Assembly: GCA_900756875.1 (NCBI GenBank)
Contig: CAAELW010000040.1
Location: 1-12,240, forward strand
Direction of reading: 5' to 3'
Origin: Pasteurellaceae bacterium
Lineage (GTDB): Bacteria > Pseudomonadota > Gammaproteobacteria > Enterobacterales > Pasteurellaceae
Length of the DNA: 12,240 nt
A program made the position numbers and the translations under genes. This document shows positions 6,903 to 12,240 of this stretch, in pieces. The notes under the pieces are model-generated. The model did no database searches. It saw only the letters and a list, made by a program, of their open reading frames with translations, and had not been told where the DNA came from. The first letter of the stretch is position 1, and each line of letters starts with the position of its first letter.

Positions 6903-8090
6903 ATGAAAAAGATCGCAATTAGCCTGTTGATCGTGCTGTTTGCGATCTTTGCTTTTTTCTATATTCAACTCAATCAACTGAAAAACAACATTGCCGATCA
7001 TTTAGTGCAATATGACATTCAAGTGAATGATTTTTCGGTAAACCTTCTACCTCAGCCAACGGTGAATTTATCTGGGTTGAAATACCATCAACTTTCGGCT
7101 GAAAACCTTGAAGCTAAATTTGCACTTTTCCCTCTGCTTTCAGGTAACCCTATTTTAGAAGAAGTACAAATCACTCATTTTAAACTCAGTGAGCAAGCCT
7201 TAAACCATACCAATATTCGTGGTCGCTTTACAGATTTTTCACTTAAAAATATTTTTAACCAAAACATTGCGTTTAAAGGTGAAAGTGCTATTACTCTTTC
7301 TCTTGATAAACCGCTTTATGGCACAAACACGCAATATCAATTTGCGTTCAGCAAGGGAAATATTGACCTAAACCATCAAGGAAAGAATCTAATTCAATTT
7401 GTCAACGCCCGTTTAAATCAACAACCGCTAGGCTATATTGAAACCTACGTGGATTTTTCAAAACCAGTTAAAACTATCAATGCCTATTTGCAACCTGATT
7501 GCCAGAATTGTTTAGCCTCCTTTAAATTTAGTCATAAAGAGCTGCAAAGTGCGGTCAACTTTTCCGGTAAAAATTTCCCAATGGCGCAACTTATCGCCTT
7601 GCTAAATTTCCCTAATACATTAACAGGCAATGCTGATTTTAATATCCAACTCGCGCTAACCAATTCAGAACTCACTAAAGGAGAATTCTATTTCGATGCT
7701 CAAAATGGTGAAATTTTGGGATTGAACTTATTGGATATGGCGGCGCAGTATTTACCAATTAATTACAACAGTGATTTAACAGCCAGCAGAAATATGAATA
7801 CGCCTTACGAGCGTTTTGAGTCAAATCTTTCGCTTGAAAACCACTTACTCAAAGTAGATAAAATAAGTTTAAAAACAACCGCACTTTTGGGGGAAGGTTC
7901 TGGAGCCATTGATTTAGATAATGTACAATGCGACGTCAATTTAACTTTAAGATCAACTGACGAAAAATACAAAAAACTCGCGTTACCTATTCGCTTTTTC
8001 GATAGCTGTTACGCCCCACAATATAAGTTAAATATTGATAAAAATTTCCGTCACCAACTTAAGGAATTAATTAAAGAGAAATTAAAATAA
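6903..8090 (+). CDS. AsmA-like envelope protein, short Pasteurellaceae form
   Basis: A probable inner-membrane-anchored periplasmic protein. An N-terminal hydrophobic anchor (about 4-23, MKKIAISLLIVLF...) is followed by a beta-rich, low-cysteine domain. The region about 242-290, with GNADFNIQLALTN and NGEILGLNLLDMA, resembles the C-terminal domain of AsmA. At 395 residues it is much shorter than E. coli AsmA (about 617), so most of the repetitive central part is missing by family standard, not by an obvious break. AsmA-family proteins are linked to outer-membrane assembly and lipid transport; the exact role of this short form is unknown to me. GAGGA inside the dcd end precedes the ATG by seven bases. 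The stop overlaps the sotB start. An inverted repeat with a T-run lies in its first 50 bases, and two USS cores lie within it. Confidence 0.75.
   Translation: MKKIAISLLIVLFAIFAFFYIQLNQLKNNIADHLVQYDIQVNDFSVNLLPQPTVNLSGLKYHQLSAENLEAKFALFPLLSGNPILEEVQITHFKLSEQALNHTNIRGRFTDFSLKNIFNQNIAFKGESAITLSLDKPLYGTNTQYQFAFSKGNIDLNHQGKNLIQFVNARLNQQPLGYIETYVDFSKPVKTINAYLQPDCQNCLASFKFSHKELQSAVNFSGKNFPMAQLIALLNFPNTLTGNADFNIQLALTNSELTKGEFYFDAQNGEILGLNLLDMAAQYLPINYNSDLTASRNMNTPYERFESNLSLENHLLKVDKISLKTTALLGEGSGAIDLDNVQCDVNLTLRSTDEKYKKLALPIRFFDSCYAPQYKLNIDKNFRHQLKELIKEKLK
6908..6956 (+). other. Terminator-like inverted repeat inside the 5' end of the AsmA-like gene
   Basis: AAAGATCGCAA (6908-6918) and TTGCGATCTTT (6940-6950) are perfect 11-base inverted repeats separated by 21 bases, followed after GC by a run of six T. 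It starts at the second codon. The shape is that of an intrinsic terminator or translation-inhibiting hairpin, with a rather large loop. Function is unproven. Confidence 0.4.
7547..7555 (+). repeat. USS core inside the AsmA-like gene, forward
   Basis: Perfect AAGTGCGGT, read in the gene as Ser-Ala-Val. Confidence 0.9.
7878..7886 (-). repeat. USS core inside the AsmA-like gene, reverse
   Basis: Perfect ACCGCACTT, read in the gene as Thr-Ala-Leu. Confidence 0.9.
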
Positions 8091-9268
8091 TGTCGTTTTA
8101 CCAAAAAGCAGAAAAAACTCAATTTTGGCGCGTAGTTATCATGGCTTGCGCCGCTTTTATTTTTAATACCACGGAATTTGTGCCAGTTGCGTTACTCACC
8201 GATATCGGACAAAGTTTTGATATGCAAAGCTCCGATGTGGGTTTAATGATGACGGTTTATGCCTGGACAGTCATGATTATGTCTTTACCCGCCATGCTCG
8301 CGACAGGTGATATGGAACGTAAAGGCTTGTTACTGAAACTTTTCGTGATTTTTATTATCGGTCATATTATCTCAGTCATCGCATGGAATTATTGGATTCT
8401 TCTCATTGCCCGTATGTGTATTGCGGTAGCACATTCACTCTTCTGGGCAATTACAGCGTCATTAGTGATGCGAGTTGCACCAAAGAATAAGAAAACACAA
8501 GCCATAGGTATGCTCGCTATCGGTACATCCCTTGCAACTATTTTGGGCTTGCCATTAGGTCGTTTGGTTGGTCAATTCGTTGGCTGGCGTATTACTTTCG
8601 CAATCATTGCCGTATTAGCTTTGGTTGTGATGCTATTCATTATGCGTTTATTGCCAAATCTACCTAGCAAAAATGCAGGCTCGCTCTCTAGCCTGCCAAT
8701 TTTAGCAAAACGTCCATTATTAATTGGACTTTATGCTACAACGGTAGTTATTGTTTCTGCGCACTTTACCGCTTATACCTACATTGAACCCTTTATGGTT
8801 CAAGTCGGCGAACTCAATCCAAATCTTGCGACGATGATTTTGTTAGTTTTTGGGGTTTCTGGCATTACAGCAAGTGTGATATTTAACCGCTTATACCGTT
8901 TCGGTCCAATTCAATTTATCAGTGGTGCTATGATTTTACTGGCAGTATCTTTAGCTTTTATGCTTGTCTCTGTAAGTTATACCGCCACGATGTTTACCCT
9001 TGCCTTTATTTGGGGTATTGGCATCTCTTGTATCGGACTAGCATTGCAAATGCGCGTACTACAACTTGCGCCTGATGCAACGGACGTAGCAAGTGCCATT
9101 TATTCAGGTATTTTCAATGCGGGTATTGGTGCGGGTGCACTGTTTGGTAACCAAATCGCGCGCCATATTGGTCTTGAATATATTGGCTTTAGTGGTGCTG
9201 CATTAGCTGTGATTGCACTCGGTATCTTTGTCTTCTTCAATTTCCGTTATCGATCTCAAAACGCCTAA
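8090..9268 (+). CDS. sotB: SotB/YdeA-type MFS sugar efflux transporter
   Basis: A 392-residue inner-membrane protein with about 12 predicted membrane helices, the size of E. coli SotB (396). It belongs to the major facilitator superfamily, proton-driven export. The N-terminal FNTTEFVPVALLTDIGQSF is the signature of the SotB/YdeA drug-and-sugar exporters. The loop GDMERKGLLL (77-86) stands where MFS motif A sits between helices 2 and 3. E. coli SotB exports arabinose and IPTG; the natural substrate here is unknown. The ATG overlaps the stop of the AsmA-like gene in TAATG, so translation is probably coupled. It is the last gene of the plus-strand operon and faces the dpp operon. Confidence 0.88.
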   Translation: MSFYQKAEKTQFWRVVIMACAAFIFNTTEFVPVALLTDIGQSFDMQSSDVGLMMTVYAWTVMIMSLPAMLATGDMERKGLLLKLFVIFIIGHIISVIAWNYWILLIARMCIAVAHSLFWAITASLVMRVAPKNKKTQAIGMLAIGTSLATILGLPLGRLVGQFVGWRITFAIIAVLALVVMLFIMRLLPNLPSKNAGSLSSLPILAKRPLLIGLYATTVVIVSAHFTAYTYIEPFMVQVGELNPNLATMILLVFGVSGITASVIFNRLYRFGPIQFISGAMILLAVSLAFMLVSVSYTATMFTLAFIWGIGISCIGLALQMRVLQLAPDATDVASAIYSGIFNAGIGAGALFGNQIARHIGLEYIGFSGAALAVIALGIFVFFNFRYRSQNA

Positions 9269-9275
9269 AAAAATG

Positions 9276-9284
9276 ACCGCACTT
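9276..9284 (-). repeat. USS core, reverse half of terminator pair
   Basis: Perfect ACCGCACTT in the left arm of the terminator. Confidence 0.9.
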
Positions 9285-9288
9285 ACTC

Positions 9289-9297
9289 AAGTGCGGT
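9289..9297 (+). repeat. USS core, forward half of terminator pair
   Basis: Perfect AAGTGCGGT in the right arm of the terminator. Confidence 0.9.
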
Positions 9298-9315
9298 CAT
9301 TTTCTTTTCTCTTTT

Positions 9316-10299
9316 CTAATCGAGATGGAAGCAAGCTATGAGCTTACCATCAGGATATTTTTCCAATTTAGGCTGTTCATTTCGACATTTATCCGTTGCT
9401 TTCCAGCAACGTGGATTAAATGCACAACCTTTTGGCGGATTAATCGGACTCGGTAATTCTCCGGTTAATTTAATCCGTTGACGACGTAATTCAGGTGACA
9501 ATCTTGGTGTCGCTGAAAGCAACGCTTGCGTATAAGGATGTTGTGGATTTTTAAAGATCTGCTCTTTTGTGCCCATTTCAACACAGCGGCCTAAATACAT
9601 CACCATCACTTCATCAGCAATGTGTTCAACCACCGAAAGATCATGGGAAATAAAGACATAAGATAAACCTAGCTCAGCTTGCAAATCCATCATCAAATTC
9701 AGCACTTGTGCACGAACAGATACGTCTAACGCAGAAACCGGTTCATCCGCTACAACCACGTCAGGATCAAGCATTAAACCACGGGCAATCGCGATACGCT
9801 GACGTTGTCCACCCGAAAACATATGTGGATAGCGATTATAAAACTCTGCACGCAATCCTACTTTTGCCATCATGGACAATACTTTTTCTTTACGTTCTTT
9901 AGCCGATAGATTGGTATTAATCACTAACGGCTCTTCTAAAATTGTACCGATTTTCTTACGCGGATTTAGTGAGGCATAAGGGTTTTGAAACACGATTTGG
10001 ATTTTCTGACGACGCAATGCTTTTGTTTCGTGATCATTCTCTAAGAAGTTTTGCCCGTTGTAATACAACTCACCTTCTGTCGGTTCTTCTATCATCGTCA
10101 AAAGACGGCCTAGTGTCGATTTACCACAACCAGACTCACCTACTACAGCAAGGGTTTTACCTCGTTCTAAGGAAAAAGAAACGCCATCTAATGCTTTGAC
10201 TTGCTGTGTTTTTGCAAACATCCCTTTTTTGACAGGATAATATTTTTTTAGCCCAATGGCATTGAGCAATGGTGCATTTTCTTGTGCGACATTAGACAT
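9316..10299 (-). CDS. dppF: DppF, ATP-binding subunit of the dipeptide ABC importer
   Basis: One of the two ATPases driving the DppBC dipeptide permease. From the chosen start the protein has 327 residues. Walker [10 protein letters not shown] is at 54-62, the Q-loop at Gln105, the signature FSGGQRQR at 161-168, Walker B VVVADEP at 181-187 and the H-loop at His219. The OppD/DppD-type C-terminal extension carries four cysteines (292, 298, 305, 323) of the kind that bind a [4Fe-4S] cluster in related proteins. I chose the ATG at 10299, not the in-frame ATG at 10320, because AAGGAG lies nine bases upstream of it. The gene then overlaps the dppD end by eight bases. It is the last gene of the operon. 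Confidence 0.93.
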   Translation of the reverse strand: MSNVAQENAPLLNAIGLKKYYPVKKGMFAKTQQVKALDGVSFSLERGKTLAVVGESGCGKSTLGRLLTMIEEPTEGELYYNGQNFLENDHETKALRRQKIQIVFQNPYASLNPRKKIGTILEEPLVINTNLSAKERKEKVLSMMAKVGLRAEFYNRYPHMFSGGQRQRIAIARGLMLDPDVVVADEPVSALDVSVRAQVLNLMMDLQAELGLSYVFISHDLSVVEHIADEVMVMYLGRCVEMGTKEQIFKNPQHPYTQALLSATPRLSPELRRQRIKLTGELPSPINPPKGCAFNPRCWKATDKCRNEQPKLEKYPDGKLIACFHLD

Positions 10300-11275
10300 T
10301 GCTAGGTTCTCCTTGGGCATTTAATGGGGTGTGACATTTAACCTGTCGATTTCCTACTTGGCGTAATTCAGGTTCCACACGTCGACAAAGATCTGTTGCA
10401 TACGGACAGCGTGGATTTAACAAACAACCTTGTGGACGATCGTATTTACCTGGCACTACACCGGGTAAAGATTGCAAACGAGATTTACCTTCTGCAAATT
10501 CCGGTAAAGAACGCAATAACGCTTGAGTATAAGGATGTTTGGGTTCACGGAAAATATCTTCTGCTCGTCCTTCTTCCACGACTTGTCCTGCATACATCAC
10601 AATAATACGATGTGCCGCTTCTGCAACTAACGCAAGATCGTGCGTAATAAGAATCAACGACATACATTCTTTTTGCTGTAACTCAAGCAACAAATCTACA
10701 ATTTGAGCTTGAATGGTCACATCCAATGCTGTGGTTGGTTCATCTGCAATGAGCAATCTCGGTTTACATGCAATGGCCATAGCAATCATAACGCGTTGAC
10801 TCATCCCGCCAGAAAGCTGATGCGGATAGACATCAATACGTGATTCAGGATCAGGAATACCGACTAAACGTAACAGTTCTAAGGTGCGCTCACGGCGCTC
10901 TTTTTTGCTGCCGCCTTGATGCGCCTTAATCGCTTCCATAATTTGGAAACCTACTGTATAAGCCGGATTTAAGCTTGTCATTGGGTCTTGGAAGATCATG
11001 GCAATATCTGCGCCAATCAATTCTTGCTTTTCTTTTGGTGCTAAACTTAAAAGATCTTTTCCTTCAAATTCTAGGCCTTTCGCTGAAACACGACCTGGAA
11101 AATCAATCAAGCCCATCACAGCAAGGGAACTTACTGATTTCCCTGAACCTGACTCGCCGACAATACCTAATACTTCGCCTTGATTAACTTGGTAGCTAAT
11201 ACGATCCACCGCTTTAAAAGGTGCTTTTTCATCACCAAAGTGAACAGAAAGCTCTTTTACATCTAACAATGCCAT
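10292..11275 (-). CDS. dppD: DppD, ATP-binding subunit of the dipeptide ABC importer
   Basis: Partner ATPase to DppF at the cytoplasmic face of DppBC. It has 327 residues with Walker A GESGSGKS (40-47), Gln96, signature LSGGMSQ (154-160), Walker B LLIADEP (174-180) and His212. In the C-terminal extension Cys284, Cys290, Cys297 and Cys314 form the iron-sulfur-type pattern known from DppD structures. It starts nine bases after the dppC stop codon's first coding-side base, with a G-rich but weak ribosome binding site (GGGG), so coupling to dppC translation is likely. E. coli-type DppD is the best match; OppD is less likely because of the Dpp gene order and DppC type. Confidence 0.93.
   Translation of the reverse strand: MALLDVKELSVHFGDEKAPFKAVDRISYQVNQGEVLGIVGESGSGKSVSSLAVMGLIDFPGRVSAKGLEFEGKDLLSLAPKEKQELIGADIAMIFQDPMTSLNPAYTVGFQIMEAIKAHQGGSKKERRERTLELLRLVGIPDPESRIDVYPHQLSGGMSQRVMIAMAIACKPRLLIADEPTTALDVTIQAQIVDLLLELQQKECMSLILITHDLALVAEAAHRIIVMYAGQVVEEGRAEDIFREPKHPYTQALLRSLPEFAEGKSRLQSLPGVVPGKYDRPQGCLLNPRCPYATDLCRRVEPELRQVGNRQVKCHTPLNAQGEPSNV
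10309..10314 (-). promoter_or_regulatory. Ribosome binding site fixing the dppF start
   Basis: AAGGAG on the minus strand lies nine bases before the ATG at 10299 and within the last codons of dppD. The upstream ATG at 10320 is too early to use it. Confidence 0.75.
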
Positions 11276-11283
11276 TCTGCCCC

Positions 11284-12180
11284 CTATTGTTTTAATTTTG
11301 GATCGAGTGCATCACGCAACCCGTCACCCATTAAGTTAAATGCTAAAACAAGCGATAAAATTACTAAACCTGGAATGGTAACCAACCAGTTTGCCGCCTG
11401 CATAAAGCTACGCGATTCAGATAACATAGTACCCAATTCTGGTGTTGGTGGTTTTGCACCGATACCTAAGAAACCTAAGGTGGCTAACTCTAAAATCGCG
11501 TTAGAAATCCCCATTGTCATTTGCACGATAAGCGGTGCAAGGCAATTCGGTAAAATCACAATAAACATTAAACGTAATACGCTCGCTCCAGCGACCCGAG
11601 AAGAAGTAACGTAATCTCTATTTTTCTCGTTTAAGACAGCAGCACGCGTTAAACGTACATAGCTTGGAATTGAAACCACGGCGATCGCCAACGTCGCATT
11701 CGTTAAAGAAGGCTCTAAAATTGACACCACCACAATGGTTAAAAGCAAGTTTGGAATGGCCAACATAATGTCAATAAAACGAACAATTAATGTATCTAAT
11801 GCCCCGCCATAATAGCCGGCAAGTAACCCAAGACTCGTCCCTAAAATGCAAGATAAAATGACAATAATGAAACCCGCAAAAACAGAAATGCGTGTACCAT
11901 AAATAATGCGAGAAAGAATATCTCGACCAATGTCATCTGTACCCAGTAAATAAGCTGAGTTGCCGCCTTCATACCAAGCAGGCGGTAACAATAGTGCTGA
12001 ACGATTTTGTTCGATAGGGTCAAAAGGTGCAATCCAAGGTGCAAAAATACTGATTAATGCCACGACAAGAATAAAAGTGAGCCCAATCACTGCCCCTTTA
12101 TTTTGTTTGAAATAAAACCAAAACTCCTGCAACGGTGTGCGAGGCGCAATCGTTTCGATAGATAAAGTTTGTTCCGTCAT
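11284..12180 (-). CDS. dppC: DppC, permease subunit of the dipeptide ABC importer
   Basis: Inner-membrane half-channel that pairs with DppB. The 298-residue protein has an N-terminal cytoplasmic segment ([13 protein letters not shown]), a first helix at about 31-51, and the conserved periplasmic GTDDIGRD (80-87). About five further helices follow at roughly 98-122, 136-156, 160-175, 203-225 and 266-286. The ATPase-contact loop is at 190-211 ([11 protein letters not shown]...LPN). Length and the [10 protein letters not shown] segment fit the Pasteurellaceae DppC as I remember it. AAGGAG eight bases upstream overlaps the dppB stop, so dppB and dppC are translationally linked. Confidence 0.94.
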   Translation of the reverse strand: MTEQTLSIETIAPRTPLQEFWFYFKQNKGAVIGLTFILVVALISIFAPWIAPFDPIEQNRSALLLPPAWYEGGNSAYLLGTDDIGRDILSRIIYGTRISVFAGFIIVILSCILGTSLGLLAGYYGGALDTLIVRFIDIMLAIPNLLLTIVVVSILEPSLTNATLAIAVVSIPSYVRLTRAAVLNEKNRDYVTSSRVAGASVLRLMFIVILPNCLAPLIVQMTMGISNAILELATLGFLGIGAKPPTPELGTMLSESRSFMQAANWLVTIPGLVILSLVLAFNLMGDGLRDALDPKLKQ

Positions 12181-12188
12181 TAATAAGA

Positions 12189-12194
12189 CTCCTT
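12189..12194 (-). promoter_or_regulatory. dppC ribosome binding site overlapping the dppB stop
   Basis: AAGGAG on the minus strand shares its first bases with the dppB TAA stop and lies eight bases before the dppC ATG. Confidence 0.75.
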
Positions 12195-12240
12195 ATTGAT
12201 GGCGAATACGTGGGTTTACCACGCCATAAAGTAAATCGAT
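12193..12240 (-). CDS. dppB: DppB, C-terminal end of the dipeptide permease (partial, runs off the window)
   Basis: The minus strand from the window edge reads IDLLYGVVNPRIRHQ followed by TAA. This is the typical end of DppB permeases and the frame stays open to the edge. With dppC starting 12 bases after the stop, the operon order dppB-dppC-dppD-dppF is supported. Whether dppA lies upstream cannot be seen. Confidence 0.85.
   Translation of the reverse strand: MDLLYGVVNPRIRHQ

Larger units (their letters stand above)
9270..9303. terminator. Bidirectional terminator from an inverted USS pair (sotB / dppF)
   Basis: A perfect 15-bp stem (9270-9284 with 9289-9303) closes the loop ACTC. It contains the two USS cores. 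On the plus strand it is followed by CTTTTCTCTTTTC and on the minus strand by a T-run (A-run at 9267-9273). It begins two bases after the sotB stop and lies 12 bases beyond the dppF stop, so it can end both converging operons. Confidence 0.92.

Noticed and set aside
6804..7001. Minus-strand open frame across the dcd/AsmA-like junction
   Set aside because: Antisense to two well-supported genes without ribosome binding site or family resemblance.
10299..10320. Upstream ATG at 10320 as the dppF start
   Set aside because: The strong AAGGAG lies between the two ATGs and serves only the downstream one at 10299.
1..12240. CRISPR arrays, tRNA or rRNA genes, insertion sequences, phage or defence genes
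   Set aside because: Looked for on both strands; no spaced direct repeats, cloverleaf-like segments, transposase or defence-family proteins were seen. The short repeats are USS copies.

Overview
The window looks like a chromosomal segment of a Pasteurellaceae bacterium of the Haemophilus influenzae-type uptake group (Haemophilus or Aggregatibacter-like). It is AT-rich, carries nine perfect copies of the 9-base uptake signal AAGTGCGGT or its complement, and every protein is of a familiar Pasteurellaceae family. From memory, the order afuC-afuB-afuA / udk-dcd-asmA-like-sotB matches H. influenzae Rd around HI0126-HI0135. The dpp neighbour on the right is not where Rd has it, so this is probably another species; H. 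parainfluenzae is one possibility I cannot confirm.

Left block (about 41-5482, minus strand): an ABC importer operon of the AfuABC family, read right to left as afuA (copy 1), afuA (copy 2), afuB (fused double permease) and afuC (ATPase). The family was first named for ferric iron, but the characterised AfuA proteins bind hexose phosphates, and the residues associated with sugar-phosphate binding are visible here. Two tandem binding proteins, about 65% identical by hand count, feed one permease. Hairpin terminators lie after copy 1, after copy 2 and after afuC, so the operon is probably read at stepped levels, binding proteins highest. A good CRP-like site and a candidate promoter sit upstream of copy 1.

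Middle block (5668-9268, plus strand): udk, dcd, an AsmA-like protein and the efflux transporter sotB, tightly packed with start/stop overlaps or ribosome binding sites inside the previous stop. Pyrimidine salvage and deoxynucleotide supply share an operon with an envelope protein and an MFS exporter. The only clear -10 box (TATAAT) lies before udk.

Right block (9316-12240, minus strand): the distal part of a dipeptide importer operon, dppC-dppD-dppF, with the last 15 codons of dppB at the edge. It converges on sotB, and the two operons share a 15-bp hairpin made of two inverted uptake signals that can serve as a two-way terminator.

Nothing here is a wholly new system. The most interesting points are the duplicated AfuA with a conservative change (Asp to Glu) at a sugar-contacting position, the terminator that abuts the afuB start, alternative hairpins in the leader of afuA copy 2, and a terminator-like inverted repeat inside the first codons of the AsmA-like gene.
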